A stretch of DNA of 63,920 bases from a virus. The notes beneath the pieces are model-generated. The model was not told the origin of the DNA and did not search any database. It saw nothing but the letters and a program-made list of their open reading frames with translations. The DNA lies in the IMG/VR virus record IMGVR_UViG_3300044464_000029, positions 1 to 63,920 of that record, one strand, 5' to 3'. The translations under genes and the position numbers were made by a program. Positions within the stretch are counted from its first letter, which is position 1. The number at the start of each line of letters is the position of its first letter. This document shows, in pieces, positions 19,507-28,418 of this stretch.

Positions 19507-19823
19507 TGGCAGGCTATGAAAAAGAAAAAGACCGTGTTCATGTGTTATTTGAGAATCATACGTTGCTGAGTGGTGCATCGGCTGATTCTGGTTATGTCAA
19601 ATTAGGTCGAAACACAATTGTGATTCTAAAGAAACACACCACAGGTACTTATGCTTTCACTATTGATTGGTCAGTTGATGGTACGAATTCACTAATTCAG
19701 GAAACTGTTACGTTAGTTGATTTCGTTGCAACTACAAAAACTGCCGTGGCACCATATGCTAAATTTACTGTTACTGCGAGCGTTGCGCAGTTTACTGTAC
19801 ATCAAACTATTGTGAGTGCTTAG
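19506..19823 (+). CDS. Hypothetical beta-rich protein
   Basis: 105 residues, starting MAGYEKEKDRVHVLFENH; mostly short strands with Thr, Val and Ser, typical of small capsid-associated proteins. Coupled to the gene before it by TAATG. Unrecognised. Confidence 0.5.
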   Translation: MAGYEKEKDRVHVLFENHTLLSGASADSGYVKLGRNTIVILKKHTTGTYAFTIDWSVDGTNSLIQETVTLVDFVATTKTAVAPYAKFTVTASVAQFTVHQTIVSA

Positions 19824-19824
19824 G

Positions 19825-20112
19825 ATGCAAACTTGGGACGACGCCATGAAGCAGTTTGATGAAAAAGAGCGGCCAGTTAATCTTAGTTATATGAAATTTG
19901 CTTCAGAAGAAATGCATTCTTTGTTCGTAGATATGTTGAAGAGACATAGAACTTTCAAAGAAAAAGATGTAATGGCATTTAAGGAACAGTACTTAGTGAA
20001 GTGTCCTGCTTGTGATGGTAGTAGAATTAGAATTTGGCAAGACGGCGATACTGAGTACAAGTGTGAATTTTGGATTAGAGCTGAGAAGTTGGGTTTAACT
20101 AATGGACTTTAG
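19825..20112 (+). CDS. Hypothetical protein with CPAC motif
   Basis: 96 residues from the ATG at 19825. A helical N-terminal half is followed by KCPACDGSRIRIW and YKCEFW, which may bind zinc. It overlaps the Tad2-like gene by 11 bases, so the two are co-translated. Confidence 0.5.
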   Translation: MQTWDDAMKQFDEKERPVNLSYMKFASEEMHSLFVDMLKRHRTFKEKDVMAFKEQYLVKCPACDGSRIRIWQDGDTEYKCEFWIRAEKLGLTNGL

Positions 20113-20371
20113 TCAAGCATTGTTAGCTCTGAAGCGACAAAAGAAATTAGTTCGAGATGGTTGGGCCGGTCGTGGTCTGTTTGTGTGTATGCAAAAAGGT
20201 TACCCTAATGGCATAAATATTAATCAGAACACGGCCGACGCAACTGGGTTTGCGGCTGGAGTGAGTTACACATTCTCGCCGTACTTTATGCTTTATAATG
20301 CAGGGAATTTTACACCATGGGTTCCTAGCACGGGGGATTTGATGGCAGAGGATTGGTTCATTATTGAGTGA
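20102..20371 (+). CDS. tad2: Tad2-like anti-Thoeris protein (DUF2829)
   Basis: 89 residues, the usual length of the family. The signature is visible: FSQALLALKRQKKLVRDGW with G-R-G near the N-terminus, SPYFMLY in the middle, then FTPWVPSTGDLMAEDWF at the C-terminus. DUF2829 proteins include Tad2, which sequesters the cyclic ADP-ribose variants that signal in Thoeris defence; some members also bind CBASS nucleotides. An anti-defence role is inferred from family. Its place just upstream of terminase is unusual for a counter-defence gene. Confidence 0.75.
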   Translation: MDFSQALLALKRQKKLVRDGWAGRGLFVCMQKGYPNGININQNTADATGFAAGVSYTFSPYFMLYNAGNFTPWVPSTGDLMAEDWFIIE

Positions 20372-20410
20372 AGCTCCCTGTGGGCTCTCCATATCGAAGA
20401 GGCGATATTA

Positions 20411-20548
20411 ATGACTGTCAATTTAGACTGGGTATTGTGGCTTCTGGCGGCAATAAGTTTCGCTGTTGGCGCTATTGGAGTAAATACTGGTCGAGTTAAC
20501 ATGATGCTGTTAGGTTTCATGTTCATTGCAATAACATTCTTGGTGTAA
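20411..20548 (+). CDS. 45-residue two-span membrane protein
   Basis: ATG at 20411 after AGAGGCGATATTA. Two hydrophobic helices (WVLWLLAAISFAVGAIG and MMLLGFMFIAITFLV) are joined by NTGRVN. It ends one base before the terminase ATG. A holin-like size, but nothing else supports lysis. Confidence 0.55.
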   Translation: MTVNLDWVLWLLAAISFAVGAIGVNTGRVNMMLLGFMFIAITFLV

Positions 20549-20549
20549 T

Positions 20550-22991
20550 ATGTTAACTGGTGGACGAGCGGTCTCTAAAGAAAAGTATTTTGAGCATATT
20601 GGCTATAAGCCACATGAGAAGCAACAACTGTTTCATGATAGCAACGCAAGATTTAAGATTCCTGTATGCGGTAGAAGATTCGGAAAACTTCTCGATGTAA
20701 ATACAATAATTCCAACAGTTAATGGTATGATTAAGATTGGCGATTTGTCTGTTGGAGATCAAGTATTTGATGAGAATGGTTTAGTTTGTAATGTTATAGG
20801 TGTAAGTGAAATACAGCACCGCGAAGATGTATTTGAGTTAACGTTCGACGATGGCAATACATTAGTTGCACATGGTGAACATGAGTGGCTAACATATGAC
20901 AAGAAAGCTCGAAAGACACGTGATTCTGTCGATAGCTTACATGCATCTGATAGTCGTAGAAAAATTGTACCCCCCGCAGTTAGAACTACAAACGAAATTA
21001 GAAACACATTAATTGCACTAGGAGAAACCAATCACGCAATTGAGCTGACTAAGCCAATTGAGTACCCAAAGCAAGATTTGCCTATAGATCCATATTTGCT
21101 AGGTGTTTGGCTTGGTGATGGTAGCACTAATGATGGCGTAATTACCTTGCCTGATTATGACGAATGGATCTTAAGCAAGATTCAAGATCGTGGTTATGAA
21201 ATTACAAGAACACAAAGCAAAGATCGTTGTCCGCAATGGCGTGTACTTGGCTTACGAACCTTGTTAAAAGATAATTTCTTACTTGGCAACAAAAGAGTTC
21301 CAGTTGCTTACTTGTATGGTAGTGTGGAACAACGTAGAGATCTACTACATGGCTTGATGGATACAGATGGTACAGTAGGAAATAATCATGTGGATTTTGA
21401 TAATACTAATGAAAAACTTGCTGCGGTTGTTGATTACTTGATTTGCTCTCTTGGCGGTCGAGTGACTAGATCAAAGCGCATTGGTAAGCTGTATGGTGTA
21501 GAAAAGAAAATGTGTTACAGAGTGCATACCGGAAACATAATTGATGTGTTTAGTTTGCCTAGAAAATTAGAAGCCCAACAGAAATTACCATTCAGAAATC
21601 GTTATTATAGATTCATAAAATCAGTTGAGCCTGCCACACCAAGACTGATGCGTTGTATTGCTGTAGATTCTCCTTCAAATTTGTATTTAGCTGGCAAAGC
21701 TTTCATTCCAACTCACAATACATACATGGGAGCAAGAGAGGCTGAACCTCTCTTGATGGTGCCGAATAAGCACATATGGATCGTTGGGCCAACTTATGAT
21801 CTTGGAGAGAAGGAATTCCGGGTCATTTGGCAAGATATGATTGTAAAACTGGGTATGGGTCGCGAGAAGCAAATTCGTAAAGCATTCAACAAACGTGCTG
21901 GCGATATGTTTATTGAATTCCCCTGGAATACTAGAATTGAAGTGAGATCTGCCGATCGACCGGAAACTTTGGTCGGTGATGCTTTAGATTATGTAATTAT
22001 GGCAGAAGCTGCTAAGCATACTAAAGAAACCTGGGATCGTTATATTAGACCAGCGCTAGCCGACCGCAGAGGTTCCGCAACCTTCAGTACGACACCCGAG
22101 GGTCAGAATTGGATTCATGATCTGTGGCAGCTTGGTCGTAACCCACTCTTCGATGATTATGAATCGTGGAGATTTCCATCTTGGGAAAACAAAGTAGTTT
22201 ATCCTGATGGTAGAAACGATAAAGAAATAATTCTACTTGAACGAACAATGCCGCCAGAATGGTTCTTACAGGAAATTGCGGCTGATTTTACTAGCTTCAT
22301 GGGTAAGATTTACTCGGAGTGGGATGAAATAACACATGTTAGGCCACATAAATATAACCCACTCTGGAAAAATTATATAGCATTTGACTGGGGTTTCGTT
22401 AACCCAATGGCCGCAGTAGAATTTCAAGTTGATCCAATGGATCGCATTCATGTTTGGCGTTTGCATTACAAGACACATACCAGACTTGAAACATTCTTAC
22501 ACCAAATGCAAGACAGAGAACAGCCTGAAGGTTATAAAATTGATCTTTGTTTCGGAGATGCTGCGGATCCTGAAGCAGTAGCAACAGTGTGCGCAAGGTT
22601 CGCTCCTTGCATTGCTGATCCGCTTTCAAAGTCAAATTGGCGAGAAGGCATAGATTTAGTAAAAAGTTTTCTCTCGACCCGTACCGTAGGGTACCTCGAC
22701 GAATTCGAAACACCGCTAGACGAGCCATGGCTATTTGTAGACCCTGCCTGTGGGGATTTGATCCGCGAGTTCAATAACTACCGGGCGGTTGCACCTAGTT
22801 CAGGTAAGCCGAGAAACCCGAGAGAAGACGCCCAGAAGTATGATGACCACGCACTAGACGCATTGCGCTACGCTTTAATGCATATTTTCAAACTTGGTGC
22901 AACCATGAGCTTGAGTGAAGTTATGATGGATCAGATAATGGAAGATAAACCAGCCACAGGTTACTTTACCTCAAATAAGGAATTTGTGTGA
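20550..22991 (+). CDS. terL: Terminase large subunit with intein
   Basis: 813 residues before splicing, about 469 after. The mature protein is the packaging motor: Walker A VCGRRFGK-T (residues 39-46, then Thr391 after the intein), Walker B YVIMAEAAK, and a C-terminal RNase H-like nuclease with DWGFVNP, FGDAADPEA and DDHALDALRY acidic residues. It cuts concatemeric DNA and drives it into proheads through the portal encoded downstream. The 344-residue intein (20688-21719) splits the P-loop exactly between Lys and Thr, so packaging depends on splicing. Confidence 0.9.
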   Translation: MLTGGRAVSKEKYFEHIGYKPHEKQQLFHDSNARFKIPVCGRRFGKLLDVNTIIPTVNGMIKIGDLSVGDQVFDENGLVCNVIGVSEIQHREDVFELTFDDGNTLVAHGEHEWLTYDKKARKTRDSVDSLHASDSRRKIVPPAVRTTNEIRNTLIALGETNHAIELTKPIEYPKQDLPIDPYLLGVWLGDGSTNDGVITLPDYDEWILSKIQDRGYEITRTQSKDRCPQWRVLGLRTLLKDNFLLGNKRVPVAYLYGSVEQRRDLLHGLMDTDGTVGNNHVDFDNTNEKLAAVVDYLICSLGGRVTRSKRIGKLYGVEKKMCYRVHTGNIIDVFSLPRKLEAQQKLPFRNRYYRFIKSVEPATPRLMRCIAVDSPSNLYLAGKAFIPTHNTYMGAREAEPLLMVPNKHIWIVGPTYDLGEKEFRVIWQDMIVKLGMGREKQIRKAFNKRAGDMFIEFPWNTRIEVRSADRPETLVGDALDYVIMAEAAKHTKETWDRYIRPALADRRGSATFSTTPEGQNWIHDLWQLGRNPLFDDYESWRFPSWENKVVYPDGRNDKEIILLERTMPPEWFLQEIAADFTSFMGKIYSEWDEITHVRPHKYNPLWKNYIAFDWGFVNPMAAVEFQVDPMDRIHVWRLHYKTHTRLETFLHQMQDREQPEGYKIDLCFGDAADPEAVATVCARFAPCIADPLSKSNWREGIDLVKSFLSTRTVGYLDEFETPLDEPWLFVDPACGDLIREFNNYRAVAPSSGKPRNPREDAQKYDDHALDALRYALMHIFKLGATMSLSEVMMDQIMEDKPATGYFTSNKEFV
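20688..21719 (+). mobile_element. Class 3 intein with LAGLIDADG domain in terminase
   Basis: 344 codons. The first residue is Leu (LLDVNT) where class 1 inteins have Cys or Ser. The WCT triad of class 3 inteins is present: Trp in GEHEW (block B), Cys in LMRCIAVDS (block F) and Thr in FIPTHN (block G), with Thr as +1 residue. DPYLLGVWLGDGS and LLHGLMDTDGTVG are the two LAGLIDADG motifs, both with intact Asp, so the homing endonuclease may be active. The insertion site is the conserved P-loop. Confidence 0.85.
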
Positions 22992-23158
22992 AAAAATATA
23001 CGCTCGATGGTGCAGAGATTACTGAGAATTACATTAAATGTGGAATTAATGGTTGTATTAGACATTACCTGCATAATCGATTTGGTACTCAGCATTGGAC
23101 CAAAGACGATTTGGTGGTGAAAGAAGATGCGTTGTCCACGACGAATCGAGAATCCTAG
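22988..23158 (+). CDS. 56-residue hypothetical protein
   Basis: GTG at 22988 overlaps the terminase stop (GTGTGA). Starts MKKYTLDGAEITENY; KCGINGC and HYLHNRF suggest a small metal-binding fold. Overlaps the next gene by 32 bases. Moderate confidence. Confidence 0.45.
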   Translation: MKKYTLDGAEITENYIKCGINGCIRHYLHNRFGTQHWTKDDLVVKEDALSTTNRES

Positions 23159-23483
23159 CTCGGTTTGGCGTTATCCTGAAGATGATCACTGGCGTGATGA
23201 TGATACGTGTTCCTACTGTGGGTGTTATAATCCAGATTTACTTCTGGAAGCGATACGTAGCAATATGGTTGAGTTAGGACCCACAGATAAGAACTACAAA
23301 GTGTATTTGAAGTTTGAAGCTAATCGTGAAAAGAAGTTTTATTTTCAGCACTTCTCAGTTGAACAACAAAAAGAATTCATTTTATTGTTGAATTTAAAAG
23401 AAGCTGGTTTTTCAAAAATAAGGTTTGGTTATCCTGGTCATTTTTATGTCTTACCGTATTTTGCTAGCAAGGAAGGAGGGTAA
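23127..23483 (+). CDS. Hypothetical protein with zinc motif
   Basis: 119 residues, starting MRCPRRIENPSSVWRYP. CSYCGCYNP near residue 28 resembles a zinc knuckle; the rest is alpha/beta with aromatic residues (KKFYFQHFS). It sits between terminase and portal, where phages often keep small accessory genes. Confidence 0.55.
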   Translation: MRCPRRIENPSSVWRYPEDDHWRDDDTCSYCGCYNPDLLLEAIRSNMVELGPTDKNYKVYLKFEANREKKFYFQHFSVEQQKEFILLLNLKEAGFSKIRFGYPGHFYVLPYFASKEGG

Positions 23484-23484
23484 G

Positions 23485-24999
23485 ATGACATCGCCAGAGG
23501 AACCTGAAGACATCATTAATGCAATAGAGCAGCAGCATGCGGAACGTCAGCGCTCATTCAGCGAATATATGTCTAAGTACGATACTGTCAATGCGGTATA
23601 TGATCCCGTGCACGGTTCATATGTTATCATGGCAGAACGTGATCCAAAGCTTGGATTAGATACTGCGTTTACTGAAATGGGTTACGCTTCACTATCTCCG
23701 TTTACATCTTGGACACGTGATGAGCGTGTAGGTGAGCTTAGAGATAAGCAAGGTATTCGTAAATATTATGACATGAAGCGAGCAGATGGTACTGTTCGTG
23801 GTGCATTAAGACTGGTTAAGACACCAGTGATGGCCGCTCGTTGGTTTATCGAACCAGCTAGTGATTCTGCAATTGACAAAAACATTGCCAAATTTGTAGA
23901 AGAGAACCTGTTTGAAGGGCTTAACATGCCTTTCGAACGTGTTCTTGAAGATGCTCTGCTCATGTGTGAATATGGTTATATGCCACTAGAAAAGGTCTAT
24001 GCTCTAAGTTCTGATGGCAAAATTGTTCTAAAGAAGTTGGCTCCACGGCATCCATTGGATATCCAGGAATGGTTATTCGATATGGAAGGTGGTCCTAACG
24101 GAATTATTATGGATGCAACTGAAGCTAACGGTTGGAATGCTTCTGCAATTCCAATTGAGAAGCTAGTTGTATTCACATTAGAGCAAGAAGCTGGCGACAT
24201 TCGTGGTATTTCCTTGTTAAGAAGTGCTTATAAGCACTATTATTACAAGGACACGCTCTATAAGATCGATGCAATTCAGAAAGAACGTCATGGTATTGGT
24301 ATTCCGATCATCAAGATGCCATTAGGCTATACAGCTGATGACAAAAGGCTCGCAGAAGATCTCGGCCGTAATCTTAGAACCAACGAGCGTGCACACATTA
24401 CTGTTCCAATGAACTGGGAGGTAGCATTTGCAAAGCTAGAAGGACAACCAGTAGATTGTCTACCGTCAATCAAGCACCACAATGATCAGATCATGGGAAA
24501 CATTCTTGCACCATTCTACAATGATCCAGGTGCTAAAGAAGATTCCATGACGATGTTCTACAAAGCCACTAGATACATTGCATCAACTATTGCTGGTACA
24601 TTCAATCGCTATGTTATTAAGCAGCTAGTTGATTTCAATTATTCCCGTGGAAAATACCCAATATTAAGAGCACGTCGTATCGGTGAAAATGAAGATCTAC
24701 GTACATGGTCGTTTGCTTTCCGTAACTTGGTTGGTACCGACGCAATTAGACCTGATGCACCGTTAGAAGCATTCTTACGTAAAGAACTCGATTTACCGCC
24801 AGCAGATCCAACAACTGTCCGTTTACGACCAACACCACAGGCACCAGGTGGCGGATCTGCTGACTCTCCTGGTAATACAACAAACCCAGCAGCTAATGTT
24901 GGACCACCAAAAATTGGTCCACCTAGACAAAAAACTACTCCTCCAGTTGGCACTCCAAAAGGTAATTCAGGTACCGACCGTTCTGGCGGAGGTAAGTAA
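23485..24999 (+). CDS. Portal protein (Mu gp29/DUF935-like)
   Basis: 504 residues from the ATG at 23485 (AAGGAGGGTAAG ahead). GTVRGALRLVKTPVMAARW, then ALLMCEYGYMPLEKVY and PRHPLDIQEW follow the Mu-type portal layout; the C-terminus is Pro/Gly/Thr-rich and disordered. Twelve copies form the channel at the capsid vertex that docks the terminase and later the connectors. Order terminase-portal-protease matches Mu-like modules. Confidence 0.8.
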   Translation: MTSPEEPEDIINAIEQQHAERQRSFSEYMSKYDTVNAVYDPVHGSYVIMAERDPKLGLDTAFTEMGYASLSPFTSWTRDERVGELRDKQGIRKYYDMKRADGTVRGALRLVKTPVMAARWFIEPASDSAIDKNIAKFVEENLFEGLNMPFERVLEDALLMCEYGYMPLEKVYALSSDGKIVLKKLAPRHPLDIQEWLFDMEGGPNGIIMDATEANGWNASAIPIEKLVVFTLEQEAGDIRGISLLRSAYKHYYYKDTLYKIDAIQKERHGIGIPIIKMPLGYTADDKRLAEDLGRNLRTNERAHITVPMNWEVAFAKLEGQPVDCLPSIKHHNDQIMGNILAPFYNDPGAKEDSMTMFYKATRYIASTIAGTFNRYVIKQLVDFNYSRGKYPILRARRIGENEDLRTWSFAFRNLVGTDAIRPDAPLEAFLRKELDLPPADPTTVRLRPTPQAPGGGSADSPGNTTNPAANVGPPKIGPPRQKTTPPVGTPKGNSGTDRSGGGK

Positions 25000-25020
25000 T
25001 ATGCGGAAAGGAGCAATATA

Positions 25021-25296
25021 ATGAGACCTGAACCGCCTACTTCTGTTCGTCAACGTAGGCTAACAGAACTAAAAGGCGAATCTTTGCAGACGGTCCGTCA
25101 GAAAACTATCATTGAGATGTCTGACCGGATGGTTAGAGGTTTCAAGAAAAACGCACAGAGGATTGCATCCAAGCAAGACATGCCTTACGATAGAGCTGCC
25201 GCTATCCTGGCTGCGGCTGCCCGCAAGGCGTCACCGGCGGCAAGACGCAAAAATCCTAACCTGAATAAGGTTAAGGGAAAAGGTGATAATAAATGA
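25021..25296 (+). CDS. Small basic protein
   Basis: 91 residues after AAAGGAG. Starts MRPEPPTSVRQRRLTE; strongly basic, helical, with an Ala-rich segment (RAAAILAAAARKASP) and a Lys-rich tail. It overlaps the protease start by four bases. Possibly a head-internal or DNA-binding protein. Confidence 0.55.
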   Translation: MRPEPPTSVRQRRLTELKGESLQTVRQKTIIEMSDRMVRGFKKNAQRIASKQDMPYDRAAAILAAAARKASPAARRKNPNLNKVKGKGDNK

Positions 25297-26414
25297 CGCT
25301 AGCTAGCTACTTGGTAGACGTAACAGGATTAGCGTTCGATGAACAAAATGGCGGAAAATCCACTTGGGTTCATGCGTTGCCTGTGGGGTCTTTCAAGCAC
25401 CCAATGTACGGCACCATCGATGTTAATTCTGATCGTGCAAAGCGATTTGCCGATGGTGTAAACAGTAAGGTACGTGGTATTGATCTTAGTATCAACTTCG
25501 TACACAACAACAATGATGTTGCCGCAGGTTGGGCCAAGAAGGCTGAAGCTCGCTCCGATGGAGTTTGGCTTTTTGTTGAATGGACCGATGATGCAGCACA
25601 GCAAATCAAAGAAAAGAAGTGGCGCTACTTCTCTTCCGAGTTTGAGGATGAGTGGGAAGACCCACAAGGTGCTAAGCACAAGGATGTCATGTTTGGCGGA
25701 GCACTAACTAACCGTCCATTCATGAAGAACTTAGTGCCAATTAATTTATCTGAAGCAGTATACGACAATGCATTTGAACTTGTCGCTGCTGTTCAGGGTG
25801 TTCCCGTCGACTCCTTGAAGGGGGGTAATACAGTGCCATTAAGCGAAGACGACCTTAAGAAGATCGTTGAAGGTGTATCAACAAAGCTGGCTGAGAACAA
25901 GGTAGCAAACCCGGATTCTACAGTTAAGAGACTAACCGAGATCCCGGAGCTGAAGGAACTAGCAGACGCAAACCCGCTAGTTAAGCTTCTAATCAGCCAG
26001 GTTGAAGCACAGAACATTGGAATCGCAACTAGTGCAAAGCAGCTTAAGGAAGCTGACATTGAGCGCAAGCTGGCAGATTTCGATCGTTCCAAGGTTATTC
26101 TAACACCAGTTGCACGTAAGCTTGCTTTTACTCTTGCGGAAGCAATTCCAGATGAGCTATCTGAGGCATTCTGGCAGTTGCTGACAGAAATGAAGAAGGG
26201 CACTTCGTTCCTGGTAGAACTTGGTGAGCGTGCTGGTGCAACTGTAAACTACGGTTCACACAAGACAGCGCATGCAATTCTTACTGAAGCTGCTGGTAAG
26301 ATTCGTAGCGAACGCAAGGATCTCACTGAGACCGATGCATTCGAAGCTGCTGTATCAGAAAACCCAGCTCTATATGCCCGTTATCGTCACGAGCTATTAG
26401 AAGGGGTTAAGTAA
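25293..26414 (+). CDS. Prohead protease with C-terminal scaffold (Mu I-like)
   Basis: 373 residues. The N-terminal 155 residues (INFVHNNNDVAAGW, then WRYFSSEF and GGALTNRPFMKNL) match the Mu I / S49-like prohead protease pattern. From about residue 180 it becomes a charged helical scaffold domain. An internal GTG at 25833 with AAGGGGGG ahead could produce the scaffold alone, as Mu does with genes I and Z. Processes and shapes the capsid before packaging. Confidence 0.75.
   Translation: MTLASYLVDVTGLAFDEQNGGKSTWVHALPVGSFKHPMYGTIDVNSDRAKRFADGVNSKVRGIDLSINFVHNNNDVAAGWAKKAEARSDGVWLFVEWTDDAAQQIKEKKWRYFSSEFEDEWEDPQGAKHKDVMFGGALTNRPFMKNLVPINLSEAVYDNAFELVAAVQGVPVDSLKGGNTVPLSEDDLKKIVEGVSTKLAENKVANPDSTVKRLTEIPELKELADANPLVKLLISQVEAQNIGIATSAKQLKEADIERKLADFDRSKVILTPVARKLAFTLAEAIPDELSEAFWQLLTEMKKGTSFLVELGERAGATVNYGSHKTAHAILTEAAGKIRSERKDLTETDAFEAAVSENPALYARYRHELLEGVK
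25833..26414 (+). CDS. Putative in-frame scaffold protein
   Basis: 193 residues from an internal GTG, in frame with the protease, starting MPLSEDDLKKIVEGVST. AAGGGGGGTAATACA precedes it at suitable spacing. Inferred by analogy with phage Mu and lambda, where the scaffold is the nested C-terminal part of the protease gene. Confidence 0.5.
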   Translation: MPLSEDDLKKIVEGVSTKLAENKVANPDSTVKRLTEIPELKELADANPLVKLLISQVEAQNIGIATSAKQLKEADIERKLADFDRSKVILTPVARKLAFTLAEAIPDELSEAFWQLLTEMKKGTSFLVELGERAGATVNYGSHKTAHAILTEAAGKIRSERKDLTETDAFEAAVSENPALYARYRHELLEGVK

Positions 26415-26849
26415 ATGGCTGGTACTGGCGCAAATACGGTCCTGGACAAGGCTCTTCCAGTCCTTGCGACATATAACTCTTCAGCAGCAGCAGGCGTACT
26501 TGCCAATCGGTTCGTTAAGTTTGGCGCTACCGCTGGAACTATTGATCTGAATGCAGCTACAACCACTCGTTCCATCGGTGTTGTTATGGAAAACATCGAT
26601 GCTACCAAGGTTGCGACTGGCAAGGCCACTGCTGATGTAAGAATGATGGGTATTGCTACTGTTATAGTTACAACAGCAACGTCTATTGTACTTGGTAGTC
26701 TTGTTATGTCATCATCAACTGGTGGTGCAGTTCTAGCTGCAACTACAGGCAACATACCTCTAGGTGTGGTTGTAGGCATTACTGGAACAATCACTGCTGG
26801 TGACTTAATTCAGGTTCTTCTTACCCCTGGCCTGCCGGCGATCCCATAA
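26415..26849 (+). CDS. Capsid decoration protein (DUF2190-like)
   Basis: 144 residues, Ala/Thr/Val/Gly-rich all-beta. NRFVKFGATAGTIDL, RSIGVVMENIDAT and IPLGVVVGITGTITAGD follow the DUF2190/decoration pattern found directly before major capsid genes. Probably stabilises the expanded shell. Confidence 0.65.
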   Translation: MAGTGANTVLDKALPVLATYNSSAAAGVLANRFVKFGATAGTIDLNAATTTRSIGVVMENIDATKVATGKATADVRMMGIATVIVTTATSIVLGSLVMSSSTGGAVLAATTGNIPLGVVVGITGTITAGDLIQVLLTPGLPAIP

Positions 26850-27148
26850 TGGTAATGTTTCTAGAACGCAAAACCAGGGTGGCTGCTATACAGTGGACAG
26901 GATCGAATCTATCTGAAATAGAAGATTTTGTAGATCTTTTACCTAAGTTAGATTCGTTCTATGATATTTTCACTGGTATATCAGTTACAAACGCTGGATC
27001 TGATGTTACAATCTCATGGAGCGGTGGAACAAAGACTGCTTCACAGGATTGGTGGATAACTGAAGGTCTTCGCACTGGTAGTATAGCTAGTCTCGTTGAT
27101 GTTCTTGATGGTGATGGCGTAAAGCTATATCGTCAAGTTACTCCGTAA
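26849..27148 (+). CDS. Hypothetical protein, AIQW family
   Basis: 99 residues. VAAIQWTGSNLSEIEDFV near the N-terminus, then DWWITEG, matches a small phage family with a similar opening to the gene at 45174 (IVNAVQWDP). TAATG overlap with the decoration gene. Function unknown. Confidence 0.5.
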   Translation: MVMFLERKTRVAAIQWTGSNLSEIEDFVDLLPKLDSFYDIFTGISVTNAGSDVTISWSGGTKTASQDWWITEGLRTGSIASLVDVLDGDGVKLYRQVTP

Positions 27149-27170
27149 TTTGAAGGGAGTGAAAAGATAA

Positions 27171-28142
27171 ATGGCGGCTTATAATCCATCTGGATCTGGT
27201 GGCGTTCATACTGACCAGGTGCTTACCAACATCAGTATTGGATGGCCGAACAACGGCTTAGTTGGGGAGAAGTTACTTCCTAGCGTACCAGTTCGGAAGC
27301 AGTCCGACAAGTACTACATTTTCGGCCGTGAAGGCTGGCTTCCAGAGGATGATGCACGTGCGCCTGGTACAGTAGCCAACGAAGTTGCTGGTCTTGCTGT
27401 ATCAACTGACACGTACTTTGCACGTGAACACTCTCTTCAGATTGCAGTTACTGATGAAGAGCGCGAGAATGTTGATTCTCCGCTAGCACCAGACCGCGAT
27501 GCAACTGAGATGATTACGTCTAAGATCATGCTTGGTCGTGAAGTTGCGATTAAGACTCTGGTCACGACAGCAGCCAACTACAACGCTGGTAACACGGCTA
27601 CACTAGCTGGTGCAGCACAGTGGAACTCTGCCAACTATGCTACGTCAGATCCGATTTCGGATTTGCGTACTGGTAAGGCTGCGGTTCACGCTAAGATCTT
27701 CATGGAGCCGAATACTCTGGTGATTCCTTACCAGGTTATGACAGCTCTGGAAGATCACCCAGACTTCCTAGAACGAATCAAGTACTCGGAGCGAGCAATT
27801 TTCTCTCCCGAGCTCCTTGCGTCAGTTCTTGGATTCAGCACAGTTGTTGTTCCAGGTGTAGGATACAACTCAGCTAACCCTGGGGCAACTCCTACGCTTG
27901 GTTACCTGTGGGGTAAGGATGTTGTAATGGCTTGGGTGCCACCGCGTCCAGGTCTAAAGATTCCTGCCTTTGGTTACGAGTTCACATGGGGAACTCAGTA
28001 TGTTGACCGTTGGCGTGAGGAACCACGTAAGTCTGATGTTATTAGGGCTGCGCGGCGTTATGACCTCAAGCTAACCGCACTAGACTCAGCAACGCCAGGT
28101 CTAGCTATTGCCGGTTACCTTATCAAAGCTGCAATCGCTTAA
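27171..28142 (+). CDS. Major capsid protein
   Basis: 323 residues, after AAGGGAGTGAAAAGATAA. Starts MAAYNPSGSGGVHTDQVL; GLVGEKLLPSVPVRKQSD, then EREN..SPLAP and PGLKIPAFGYEFTWG are typical of Mu- and HK97-fold capsid proteins in this gene order (protease, decoration, capsid). GC and codon bias rise here, as expected for the most expressed virion protein. Confidence 0.8.
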   Translation: MAAYNPSGSGGVHTDQVLTNISIGWPNNGLVGEKLLPSVPVRKQSDKYYIFGREGWLPEDDARAPGTVANEVAGLAVSTDTYFAREHSLQIAVTDEERENVDSPLAPDRDATEMITSKIMLGREVAIKTLVTTAANYNAGNTATLAGAAQWNSANYATSDPISDLRTGKAAVHAKIFMEPNTLVIPYQVMTALEDHPDFLERIKYSERAIFSPELLASVLGFSTVVVPGVGYNSANPGATPTLGYLWGKDVVMAWVPPRPGLKIPAFGYEFTWGTQYVDRWREEPRKSDVIRAARRYDLKLTALDSATPGLAIAGYLIKAAIA

Positions 28143-28157
28143 TAAGGGAGAGTCAAA

Positions 28158-28400
28158 ATGGCAAAGAAGATTTTTGCTGTTACCAATGTAAAAGTTGGTA
28201 GTGGTCCAGGAGAGTTTGTTGCTGCTGGTGATGAAATTGATTCAAATCTACCGGCTTTTGATCGAAAGACGCTACTCGAACTACATAGTCAAGGTGCTAT
28301 TGAGATTCGTGTAGTGGAAGAAGAGCCAGTTGCAGATGGATCTGTAGAGACACCAGATGGAAAAGGTCCAACTTCTTCAGAAACTGGTGCCAACGAGTAG
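28158..28400 (+). CDS. Small head protein
   Basis: 80 residues after AAGGGAGAGTCAAA. Starts MAKKIFAVTNVKVGSGPG; a beta domain (AAGDEIDSNLP, LLELHSQGAIEIR) then an acidic, Gly/Ser tail. Similar short proteins follow capsid genes in other phages and may line the capsid or connector. Confidence 0.55.
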   Translation: MAKKIFAVTNVKVGSGPGEFVAAGDEIDSNLPAFDRKTLLELHSQGAIEIRVVEEEPVADGSVETPDGKGPTSSETGANE

Positions 28401-28418
28401 TAAAGAAACCGAGGAGTA

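Noticed and set aside
24639-26203. Minus-strand frames of 116-136 codons (24639-25016, 25793-26203)
   Set aside because: Antisense shadows of the portal and protease genes with low-complexity translations.
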